DNA of 64,000 nucleotides. It comes from JAOXRU01 sp965247735. Lineage in GTDB: Bacteria; Bacteroidota; Bacteroidia; Flavobacteriales; Flavobacteriaceae. Under the pieces are notes generated by a model, which saw only the letters and a list, made by a program, of their open reading frames with translations, was not told the DNA's origin and did no database searches. Made by a program: the position numbers and the translations under genes. Where the stretch lies: assembly GCA_965247735.1 (NCBI GenBank), contig CBDFHN010000001.1, forward strand, positions 813,335 to 877,334, in the 5' to 3' direction. Each line of letters opens with the position of its first letter. The first letter of the stretch is position 1. Below, one piece after another: positions 46,385 through 55,307 of this stretch.

Positions 46385-48559
46385 ATGATTGAATTTAAAG
46401 AGTTGAAAAAAATAATTTCAATGCAACAAGATCAAACTGATTGTGGAGTAGCATGTTTGCAAACCATAATTCAGTTTTATGGAGGGTCATCTTCACGGGA
46501 AGAATTGCGAGAATGGAGTGGTACAACAAAACAAGGTGCAACGTTACTAGGTCTTTATCAGGCAGCAAGTAAATTGGGTTTTGCTCCATGTGGAGTTGAA
46601 ATGGATATAAACGAATTAAAAAAGCATAAAGATCCAGTTATATTGCATGTGGTTTTAAAATCACATATGGAACATTATGTCGTTTCTTTTGGATTTTATG
46701 ACGATCATTTTATTATTGCTGATCCTGCTAATGGTTTGATTAAAATGTCCGTTAAAGATCTAAATGAAATTTGGAAAACTAAGTCTGCACTTTTATTAGG
46801 AAAGAGTAAGAGTTTAGTAGTAAAGAAAGAAGCAAAGAGAAAAAAAGGACAGTATTTTTACCACTTATTGAAAAGAGACAGACGTTTGTTGATTTTTTCT
46901 ATTGTTTTAGGCTTAATTGTTTCTATACTAGAAACAGCGATGTCTGTTTTTTCTCAGTTACTAATTGATTATATTTTACCGTCCAAAGATAAAGATATGC
47001 TCTGGATGGCTATCGTTTTTGTCTGCGTATTGTTAGTGTTAAAATTGACATTTAGTAGTATTATAGGAATTGTTAATATTGAACAGGCAAAAAGATTTAA
47101 GGGAAGAATTGTAATTCGGTTTTACAAATCTCTTATGCAATTACCAAAATCTTTTTTTGATACAAGAAAAGTTGGAGATTTAGTTTCTAGGTTACATGAT
47201 ACTAGTCGTGTTCAAGGAGCTATTAGCGTAGTGTTCGGATCAGTCGTTGTGAGTGTTCTGACTATTTTTGTTTCGCTTTTTTTTATATATTTTTATTCGC
47301 CTATAACTGGTATGATTGCTAGTGTTAGTTTTCCATTTTATTTATATCTCGTTATTAGGTACAATAATATTGTGCAAAAGGCTCAGAAGAAAGCAATATT
47401 AGAACATGCAGAAAGCGAGAGTTTTTTTATAAACTCAATTCAAGCTATCGAGGATATTAAGAATACTAGAAATGAAAGCTATTTTGAGAAATTAAATAAA
47501 CTTATTTATAATAGTTTTCTCGAAAGTGAATATAGTTTAGGTAAGATTGGTATTAAACTTTCAGTCATTACTGGTTTTTTTGGTATTGTGTATACTATAA
47601 TGATACTTGGATATAATTCGTTTGAGGTATATGATAATCAATTGAAGTTGGGGGAACTTGTTGCTGTTTTAAGTATTTCTGGTATTCTATTGCCTGCAAT
47701 ATTTGGATTAGCACTCAATATAGTGCCAATAAATGAGGCAAAGATTGCATTTGATAGGATGTACGAAATTACGCTTCTTCATAATGAAACGTTTAAAGAA
47801 AAATGTGTCAACGATTTTTCTTCGCTAGAGATAAAAAACCTTTCTTTTGGGTTTAATGGAAGAGAACCAATTTTAAATAATATTAATATAATGATTGGTA
47901 AGAATCAATGCGTGGCCTTAATAGGTGAAAGTGGTGGAGGTAAGAGTACCTTAAGACAGATTATACAGAAGTATTATTTGCAAGATAAAGGGGGTATTGA
48001 GGTTAATGGCAAGTATGACCTTAGGAGTATAAATTCAAAGAGTTGGAGAGGGTTAATAGGAGTAGTGCCTCAAGAGATTAGTGTTTTTAATGGCACAATG
48101 TTGAGTAATATAGTCTTTGGAGGTGATCTTAATCAAGAAAAAATGAAGGGCTTTATTAAGAAATATGGGTTTGATGAGTTTATTGATGGACTACCATTAG
48201 GTTTAGAAACAATTATAGGCGAAGAAGGTGTTAGGCTGTCCTCTGGGGAAAAGCAATTATTAGCTATAATGAGAGCACTTTATTTAGAACCAAAATTATT
48301 GATATTGGATGAATGTGCTTCTTCATTAGATAAAAAAACAGAACAGTTTGTAATTAATTTATTGAGGAGGTTAAGATCGTCAATGAGTATTTTTTTAATT
48401 TCTCATCGCATTCAATTTATACATGAAATAGCGAATAAAATATATGTTTTGGAAGGGGGAGAGATTGAGGACTTTGGGACACATGAAGAGTTAATGGAAA
48501 GCAAAAATTTTTATAGTAATTATTGGTTTAATCTTTATGAGAAGATCACATTGCTTTAG
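46385..48559 (+). CDS. Peptidase-containing ABC exporter (C39 type)
   Basis: A 724-aa protein. The N-terminal C39 peptidase has QQDQTDCGVACLQ (catalytic Cys20), HMEHYVVSFGF (His ~97) and IADPANG (Asp). A six-helix membrane domain spans ~170-450. The ATPase domain has Walker A IGESGGGKST (~514), the signature LSSGEKQ, Walker B LLILDECASSLD and the switch His in LISHR. It cuts double-glycine leaders and exports the product across the inner membrane. The gene follows the thioredoxin-like gene by 6 bp. No HlyD-type adaptor or outer-membrane factor is encoded here, so export past the outer membrane needs another partner. Confidence 0.9.
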   Translation: MIEFKELKKIISMQQDQTDCGVACLQTIIQFYGGSSSREELREWSGTTKQGATLLGLYQAASKLGFAPCGVEMDINELKKHKDPVILHVVLKSHMEHYVVSFGFYDDHFIIADPANGLIKMSVKDLNEIWKTKSALLLGKSKSLVVKKEAKRKKGQYFYHLLKRDRRLLIFSIVLGLIVSILETAMSVFSQLLIDYILPSKDKDMLWMAIVFVCVLLVLKLTFSSIIGIVNIEQAKRFKGRIVIRFYKSLMQLPKSFFDTRKVGDLVSRLHDTSRVQGAISVVFGSVVVSVLTIFVSLFFIYFYSPITGMIASVSFPFYLYLVIRYNNIVQKAQKKAILEHAESESFFINSIQAIEDIKNTRNESYFEKLNKLIYNSFLESEYSLGKIGIKLSVITGFFGIVYTIMILGYNSFEVYDNQLKLGELVAVLSISGILLPAIFGLALNIVPINEAKIAFDRMYEITLLHNETFKEKCVNDFSSLEIKNLSFGFNGREPILNNINIMIGKNQCVALIGESGGGKSTLRQIIQKYYLQDKGGIEVNGKYDLRSINSKSWRGLIGVVPQEISVFNGTMLSNIVFGGDLNQEKMKGFIKKYGFDEFIDGLPLGLETIIGEEGVRLSSGEKQLLAIMRALYLEPKLLILDECASSLDKKTEQFVINLLRRLRSSMSIFLISHRIQFIHEIANKIYVLEGGEIEDFGTHEELMESKNFYSNYWFNLYEKITLL

Positions 48560-49945
48560 GTTTTGATAGAACTTTACTGATAAATGGAAAAGCTGATAGA
48601 AGTTTCTTTTGTAGTGTTGTTGCAGCTGTTTTTTAATAGGTTTTAAAGTATCTTTATTATCGGTGGTTTTTTCATTAATGTTATCATAAGTGATTAAAAG
48701 TGTCTTAATCGCTACAATGTTTATGGATATCTTCATTTTTGCTTGCATAACAACAAATGTTTTCGATAAAAAAGCCATATTATTGTTGTTTGCAGTGATC
48801 GCTTTGTGTGCCGAAAATCTTAATTTTTATTAGATTTTGTTTCCGGACAGTCGATTTCGATAAAAATGTGTAAATGGTTCTCAGAGGTTTTTAAGGATAT
48901 CCCCGTCTATTGACTAATACGATCCAATTATTTGTTAGAATTGTCAGTTATACAATATTGAAGTCTAAATAGGAGGGAGAAGTTTATCTTTGATTTAAAA
49001 GATATAGGTACAGTGTATGAGAAGTGTAAATGTTAAGAGTATTGCCTATGAATTATTTATGAAAGTTAATTTTTGTGACTCTTTTTATTTTAAAGAACCA
49101 ACATGTATGTGAAAATAAAGGATCAGAAAAACAGAACGATCTTCTGAAAAAGAAGGAAATGCACAGCTAGTATAATACAAGATTGGGAGGGAGCTAATGC
49201 TGAATTTAATAGTATAGTGCTAAATTGACCTCAGTGGAGTAAAACAGAGCTATAATTAGATAATGGTTTTTCTTTTATAACTAAACTAATAAGAATTTCA
49301 CCTTATGGTTGATAGGTTAAATAACAAATATATAGATTGACAATATTTGTTAAAAAAACTAAAAATGTAGAATATTTGTTTAATGCAAAAAACGAAAGAT
49401 TTAGACAAGAACAAGAACTTAATTTTTTGGTAGAAGAGTAGCCTTTATGGGATTGATTCTAACTTGCAACCAAGTTTCTTATTCTGAACTTTCAAGGCGA
49501 TTTTTTTATCAACCATCAATATCAGTAGCCCAGAGGGTAACGGATCTGCAGATCATAAAAGAACAGTTATTTATGATGAAACTGATTTAGGAACTTATAA
49601 AGGTGTTTTGCTAAACAAGGCTAATCGAGATAAAAACAAGTATTGTGGGCTTCCTTTTTGAGTTTGTTTCTAATGCATGGTTAATCACTGATATCGAAAA
49701 AAGAAGTGTTCCTTTGTTTTCATCAACGAGTCATAAGATCTTACTAAGAAATATTACAACCGTTGGAGTAGAATTGTATGCTGGTATAGTAGTAGTGTGA
49801 AAAAGGAGTAAGTGCTACGATCTGTTAATACGCTCTCTGTAAAAAAGAATGGGTATAGTAAATTAAAAAACATTGAGTTCTGTTTAAAAATAAAAGTGTC
49901 AAAATTGATTAAATTATATGAAAAAATTAAAAATTATGTTAAGAA
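48560..49945. other. Long intergenic stretch with decayed coding DNA
   Basis: No intact gene. A minus-strand frame of 95 codons (48778-48491) has no recognised domain. Around 49,520-49,790 the plus strand holds broken pieces such as PEGNGSADHKRTVIYDETDL and GTYKGVLLNKANRDKNKYCG, which vaguely resemble a secreted protein and could be a dead copy of the protease gene that follows. The promoter of the protease should lie at its end. Confidence 0.35.
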
Positions 49946-51808
49946 ATGAAGATAAATAAGAAACAGTTTATTTTCGAGTATTTTTTTTTGATAATTTTAT
50001 TTTTTTTAAATAATGTTTTACATGGACAGGAGGAACTCCCATGGGATTCACCTCGTTTAAGCATCAATGCCCCTAAGGGTACCGAATATCAAAATGTAAA
50101 GAGGGGTACTGTATATATTGAGTTCAAAGGAATTAATTGTACAGGAGTATTGATGAATACTGTTAATCAAAATGGGAGATTTTATATATTGACTGCAGGT
50201 CATTGTTTGCAGGCGGCTATAGTAGGAGAAAGAATAAATCTGATGTTGAATTTTGAATTTGAAGCATTAAACCCGACTAAAGACCAACAAGGAATGGAGA
50301 CAGGATTTAATACTTTTAAAGTTTTAGCTATTGTTTTGCAGAAAGAGGAAGATACTTATTCTGATTATTCATTAATAGAAATTATTGATAATAATATTTC
50401 TGAAGATTATTTTAATACTTTATACTTTAACGGATGGAGTATTCGTCCTATTCAATCTGTTCGTGGTATAGTTCATCATTCTAAAGGTCAGACTAAAAAA
50501 ATAAGACAAGTAATTAGATCAGAATATAGAGGTCGTTATGGTAAAGATTATTTGATTTATGGTAGCAATATAAATGGATCAAACCTTAATCCTTTTTTAA
50601 CTAGAGGTTCTAGTGGTGCGGGTGTTTTTAATGATGAAAAACAAGTGATTTTTATTCATACAAAATCAATAAGACCGAAGAATTTTCCTTCTTCTATGAT
50701 AGATGGTATAGCAAAAATAAGAAATATGGGAGTAGGTCATTCTTTAAATAAAATGTGGGACGACAAACTTTGTTATTATCTAGATCCTATATCTTCATAT
50801 GTGCAAAGTATTTCTGGAGGATATGGTTTTAGAAATAATAATTATCTAATAGATAATGATAGTTTTAATCTCACTGTTTTAGCTAATAGTTCTTCCATTG
50901 GTCATGTAAATTCATCTATTCAAGGACAGGTTTTGGAGACTTTTTTAGAAGATGTATTACGTACTAAAAATATTGGTATTTTATCGTACAATAAAATATA
51001 CAATATAACAGTAAGAGTAAATGTGTTAACAGAAAATGGGTCTGAATTACTCGTTAAAAATAGATTTAATACTTCAGATAATGAAAATATTTGGAATTAT
51101 GAAGAGGATGGTCATACAGAAGATAACCTAGAAAACTTGAGTAAAAAAGAGAGAAGAAAATTGAGAACATGGTTTTTTAATAATGAAAAGGTGCGTTTTA
51201 CGGTTGAGGTAATTAATAACGGAGATTCGGATGTTATTGTACGAGCTATAGATCTTCCTGGAGTTGGTAAGATTAATGCTGTAGAATTGTTTAGTGCTAT
51301 AGAATTTAGAAAAAATTATAAAAATTCTAATTACCCTGAAAATAGAGCGCTTATTAATGATAATGTGTATATAGACTCTCTAGTGATAAGAGTTTTTGAT
51401 GATAAACAAATAATGTTAAATTTAAGTAAATTTGTTACCAGTAATAATGGAGGGTATTTAAATAATATTGGGCATAGTTTATTCATGGCTAAACCAGGTA
51501 ACGAGGTTGAAATAGCTGTATATGGTGCTTCTGAAACAAAAAAAACTATTTATAGTAAGGTATGGATAGATTATAATAAAAATTTTAAATTTAACGATGA
51601 AGGAGAAGAAGTACTAAGTATGAACGGGCTGGCTGGCCTACCCTTAGTCGGCCGTTTTAGAATTCCTGAGTGTAAATCTAATATTTCTACTAGGGTTAGT
51701 ATTGCAATGTCTCAATCCAACCCTCCGCCAATTAAAGGTAGGTGGTCCTCTAATTTAAAAGGTGAGGTAGAAGATTATACAATTAAGATAATTTCTGACT
51801 TTGATTAG
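49946..51808 (+). CDS. Secreted trypsin-like serine protease with GEVED domain
   Basis: A 620-aa protein. Signal peptide KKQFIFEYFFLIILFFLNNV ending at LHGQ. The chymotrypsin-fold protease is shown by CTGVLMNT, the His region FYILTAGHCL, Asp in EEDTYSDYSLIEI and Ser in TRGSSGAGVFND. The middle part is beta-rich. The C-terminal ~110 residues end in KGEVEDYTIKI, the GEVED domain found on many secreted Bacteroidota proteins; VWIDYNKNFKFNDEGEEVL is part of it. No type IX sorting domain is obvious, so it is probably released to the periplasm or exported by another route. Possible role: breakdown of host or food protein. Confidence 0.8.
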   Translation: MKINKKQFIFEYFFLIILFFLNNVLHGQEELPWDSPRLSINAPKGTEYQNVKRGTVYIEFKGINCTGVLMNTVNQNGRFYILTAGHCLQAAIVGERINLMLNFEFEALNPTKDQQGMETGFNTFKVLAIVLQKEEDTYSDYSLIEIIDNNISEDYFNTLYFNGWSIRPIQSVRGIVHHSKGQTKKIRQVIRSEYRGRYGKDYLIYGSNINGSNLNPFLTRGSSGAGVFNDEKQVIFIHTKSIRPKNFPSSMIDGIAKIRNMGVGHSLNKMWDDKLCYYLDPISSYVQSISGGYGFRNNNYLIDNDSFNLTVLANSSSIGHVNSSIQGQVLETFLEDVLRTKNIGILSYNKIYNITVRVNVLTENGSELLVKNRFNTSDNENIWNYEEDGHTEDNLENLSKKERRKLRTWFFNNEKVRFTVEVINNGDSDVIVRAIDLPGVGKINAVELFSAIEFRKNYKNSNYPENRALINDNVYIDSLVIRVFDDKQIMLNLSKFVTSNNGGYLNNIGHSLFMAKPGNEVEIAVYGASETKKTIYSKVWIDYNKNFKFNDEGEEVLSMNGLAGLPLVGRFRIPECKSNISTRVSIAMSQSNPPPIKGRWSSNLKGEVEDYTIKIISDFD

Positions 51809-51919
51809 AGCCTGTTTAAGTGTTTTGCATTGGAGGAGGTTACATCTATCCAGATACTATTGATAAAGGGATAATCAAAAATTATGGCAAATATTATTAC
51901 TATTCTAAATTAGAGCCTT

Positions 51920-52693
51920 ATGGTATTAAAAAGATCACAAAGTCAAAGATCAACCGCAGAAAAGGAAGATTTTGGAGCTTGCCCTATTAGGAATAGCCTT
52001 TCTGTACCTGCTACTGATAGCGCCTACGATATATTTAGAACTATTCTTCTTAGATCTTATCTTAAAGACGAAATGGACAAAAGGAAGGTAGGATTGGGAA
52101 GGATGAAATCTATGTCCTCTAAGGGTGAGGAACTTAGGGGTGTAGCAATTAAAGAGGGTTATGTGGTCTTAAATAGTGAGGATTGGACTATAAATCTTAA
52201 TGACCGTTTTATGTTAAATTACATCAAACAAGCACGAGTCTTTGCATTATGGGACAATTTAAATGAAAAAGAAAAAGAAATGCTGAAAGAAAAAGGTAGT
52301 TTGGAGGAGTTAAGTGACTTTTTTTTAAAACTTCCCGAAGATCAAAGACTTAATTTCCCTGTGCTTTCAAGTCAATTAGGAATGTCTGTAACGGCAAGAG
52401 AAATACAATTATTAAAAGAACATGGATATGTACAAAGTGATTTAAAATCGAAACATGATATATTTCAATTAGAATTCGTCAGAAAAGAGGATAGTGCTTT
52501 TAGAAAATATTTAATTAAAAAAAAGTTAGAAAGACAACTATCGCTGACAGATAAATCATCATTAGAAATAGAAAGAAAATTTGATAAATTGGCAATTGCA
52601 TCGATAGATCGTATTCCTGAAGTAACAACATCTGTAAATATACCTGAACGCAAAAGAAAAAACAATTCTACAAAACCTTTGAGACTGTTTTGA
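51920..52693 (+). CDS. Basic-tailed protein of unknown function (effector-like)
   Basis: 257 aa, no signal peptide, highly charged. The N-terminus is basic and Ser-rich (MVLKRSQSQRSTAEKEDFG), the middle is helical (ALWDNLNEKEKEMLKEKGSL) and the end is strongly basic (PERKRKNNSTKPLRLF). The tail resembles those of the LRR protein (KKNASTQITKL) and the 420-aa protein (KKNHRTKL). No domain recognised. It stands alone, 112 bp after the protease gene. Confidence 0.5.
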   Translation: MVLKRSQSQRSTAEKEDFGACPIRNSLSVPATDSAYDIFRTILLRSYLKDEMDKRKVGLGRMKSMSSKGEELRGVAIKEGYVVLNSEDWTINLNDRFMLNYIKQARVFALWDNLNEKEKEMLKEKGSLEELSDFFLKLPEDQRLNFPVLSSQLGMSVTAREIQLLKEHGYVQSDLKSKHDIFQLEFVRKEDSAFRKYLIKKKLERQLSLTDKSSLEIERKFDKLAIASIDRIPEVTTSVNIPERKRKNNSTKPLRLF

Positions 52694-53330
52694 AATCATT
52701 TATTTTAAAATTTTTAAGCATGTCCCTTACCATTGATAATTGCACAAATGCACCCTTGAATCAGTCAATCTTTCTTAATCCTTTGAGGTTCTTCTTTGGA
52801 AAGGACGTTAAGCGAATGTCCGTTCCACTATCCACGCCCTAGAGAAGTTCTTTACAATCCTGATCCGTTTTAAATCGATCGGAGGAGAGCTCCTAAAAGA
52901 TTTTGGACCTTGAAAAGATCCATATGACCCCCTATATTTATATAACTCAGGGCTATGGATTTCTCTTATTAATGATATAAAGCCTTAGAGCTCCGTTTAA
53001 ATTTTCTTCAGCAGAATTTATGCGGATAATTGCACCATGGTCTTTGAAGGTTCACAAAGGGACTCTTAACCCTTTAAGAACCTTCTATAGGCGTTCATCC
53101 AGGCAAGGGATCTTTCCACGACCCATTTTTTGGGAATGACCTTGAATTTTCCTCATTATCGTTCCGCATAACGATATGTATGGTATAGCAAAACAGCTCC
53201 ATTGTACTATCCACTTGCTTTTCCCTATAACCCCCACCATCTGCGAAGGTGACAAGGATATTATGAGGTTACTATAAGTCATGAGCCTGAATCTATAGGT
53301 TTTAATTTATAGTGATTCAGTTAATTATGG
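52694..53330 (-). pseudogene. IS5-like transposase relic followed by an IS200 right-end relic
   Basis: On the minus strand, frames broken by stops read AWIVERTFA, RRTSKGLRKID and FVQLSMVRDML, the usual end of IS5-type transposases. At ~53,280-53,325, AGCCTGAATCTATAGG and TTATAGTGATTCAGTT match the right end of the IS200-like element. The base composition is richer in GC than the surroundings, fitting a foreign relic. Confidence 0.5.
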
Positions 53331-53396
53331 AAGGTTGCAAAATAGGAGGAGTTAAGAATATGAATTTGTTTAAATATTCACTAGCTATTTGAATTA

Positions 53397-54953
53397 TCAT
53401 TTTTTTGGGTATGAAGACGGTTCCTTTTTCATTGGAGATATAGAGGTATTAAGTTTTTCCAAACTTGATTTCTTTTTCTTTGTAGATTTTTGAACAGAAG
53501 AAACTGTTAACATATCAAAACTAATTGAAACTTCCGTTCCGATAGCTTCACTGGAAGTATTATTTTTTCCTTTTAATAAAGCTAATTTTGAACAAGCAAA
53601 TTGAATAGCTCTTAAAAATTTTATTTCGTTTGAGTGATTCTGATTACCAGAAATAATTGTGTTGTTTTCTAATCCTACTCGAAATGAAGATGAATATTCG
53701 TTTTTTGAAACTCCATTCTTATAAAGCAAATTGTTTTCAGTAATTACAATTATATTTCTATTTTCTTTTGATATCTTAATAAGATTACAGCTTGTTGGTT
53801 CATCATTAGCAACTACAAATAACTGAGAGTAGTTCCAATGTTTTAAATTTTCTAAAATATTTGGATTATATTTTTCTGGTTCTTGAATTAAAACGTCTTC
53901 TGGTGTTAATAGCACAAGAGAGGGGACTTCTTGATGTAGGGAAGATAGCAATTCAAATTTAGAAAGCTCTCTTCTTAAATCGTTTAATTCTTCACTTATT
54001 TTATGATCAAAAATGAAACTTCGGTGCATTTCTTGTGCAGATAAAGAAGAAGTTCCTAAAAGATAAAAATCTTCTTTTCCCTCTCTTTGATTAGGGCTAT
54101 TACTAATTCTACTACTCACATCAGCAGTATTAGGAGAATGGTTACAAGGACGTGCTGTATATCCTTGTAAAATTCCTTCATTAAGTTTTTCATTTAGAAC
54201 TTTAAATGAAGGCCAATCTCCTCTGTCATCACCGGTATAACTCATTTTTTCAGGAATTGTTACAAAAAGATTATTTTCCTGAAATAAAATTTCTAACTCA
54301 CGATCTGCTAATTTTTGAAGAGTAATCCCTTTTGATACGCGTTCAAGTGTAAAGGCAGAAGAAGCTTCAAAATCTACATGTAAATCTGTATACTCTTTAA
54401 TTATAATAAGAAAATTATCTCTAATTCTGCGTTTTATGACTTCAAAATCATCACTTTTTTTATTTGGAATTCTAAAATGACAAGTACATCCAAAATCTTT
54501 CATTTCTAGTCTTATGGAAGGTTTACTTAAATCTAAATCTTTGTTGGTATCTGTATAATATTCTCCTGCTGGTCTAGAAACTGCCAACGTAATAGCTGTT
54601 TTAATAGTTTCGGACAGAGGGCTGCTTTGAGATAATAATTCATCTGGTTTTGTTGCAAGTCTAAAATAAGCCCCATTTTCTGATGCAAGAACAATTTTAG
54701 GAGTTCTTTTATCACCACTGTTTGTAACAAATGAATTTTTATAGAACTTGTACAAATCGGAATCTTTTCTACCAGAAAGAACCATAATACCTACTTCAGG
54801 ATTATCAAAACTATATTGTCTCATATTTGATAAAAAGTCTTGGGATGGAATGGTAATGTCTGCATTAGAATCGAGCTGTACTACCGTTCCATCACTATCT
54901 GTAACAACCCATGATGTTATAGGTGTTTCTTTAAAACTTTTATTATTTGGCAT
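53397..54953 (-). CDS. Divergent trehalose-6-phosphate phosphatase (HAD family) with extra C-terminal half
   Basis: A 518-aa protein. HAD motifs: DSDGT (19-23, nucleophile Asp19 and acid Asp21), VLSGRKDSD, SENGAYFR, a Lys in VSKGITLQKL (~204) and the metal site TGDDRGDW (~240), in the order of trehalose-6-phosphate phosphatases (usually ~250 aa). The remaining ~250 residues are unfamiliar and end in a basic tail (STKKKKSS ... PMKKEP). It lies downstream of the synthase-like gene on the same strand with 354 bp between. Inferred reaction: trehalose-6-phosphate to trehalose. The lack of a signal peptide suits a cytosolic enzyme or a translocated effector. Confidence 0.7.
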   Translation of the reverse strand: MPNNKSFKETPITSWVVTDSDGTVVQLDSNADITIPSQDFLSNMRQYSFDNPEVGIMVLSGRKDSDLYKFYKNSFVTNSGDKRTPKIVLASENGAYFRLATKPDELLSQSSPLSETIKTAITLAVSRPAGEYYTDTNKDLDLSKPSIRLEMKDFGCTCHFRIPNKKSDDFEVIKRRIRDNFLIIIKEYTDLHVDFEASSAFTLERVSKGITLQKLADRELEILFQENNLFVTIPEKMSYTGDDRGDWPSFKVLNEKLNEGILQGYTARPCNHSPNTADVSSRISNSPNQREGKEDFYLLGTSSLSAQEMHRSFIFDHKISEELNDLRRELSKFELLSSLHQEVPSLVLLTPEDVLIQEPEKYNPNILENLKHWNYSQLFVVANDEPTSCNLIKISKENRNIIVITENNLLYKNGVSKNEYSSSFRVGLENNTIISGNQNHSNEIKFLRAIQFACSKLALLKGKNNTSSEAIGTEVSISFDMLTVSSVQKSTKKKKSSLEKLNTSISPMKKEPSSYPKK

Positions 54954-55307
54954 ATTATTATTGAATTAAATTTGTAAGGTTTGTAATTGTTTTTTGTGTA
55001 AAATAGTCATTGGATAATTTCACCTAGCTATATAGTATTCTTGTTATAAGAAAATAGTGTGCTTGACTAAACCAAGCTGAGCATAAAGTGTAACGGAATT
55101 TTTGATAGGGACTAAAAGCCATCCTTTTCATATAAGAATATAATTTTAATTACGACTCTTTTTCCAAATAAGTTGCAAATATTCATTTATTATTTCTATA
55201 TGTAATACTAATTATGTTTAGATCAAACTTAGGTTAAGAGATAAGCTTTAATCATAATTTATAAATATATAAAAGATAGCATTATAAGGTGAATCTATAT
55301 AAACAAA
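54954..55307. other. Intergenic gap inside the trehalose operon
   Basis: 354 bp, AT-rich, no gene. A weak -7-like element (CAAACTTA, 55224-55231, minus strand TAAGTTTG) lacks a TTG partner at the right distance. Whether the phosphatase gene has its own promoter is unclear. Confidence 0.3.
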
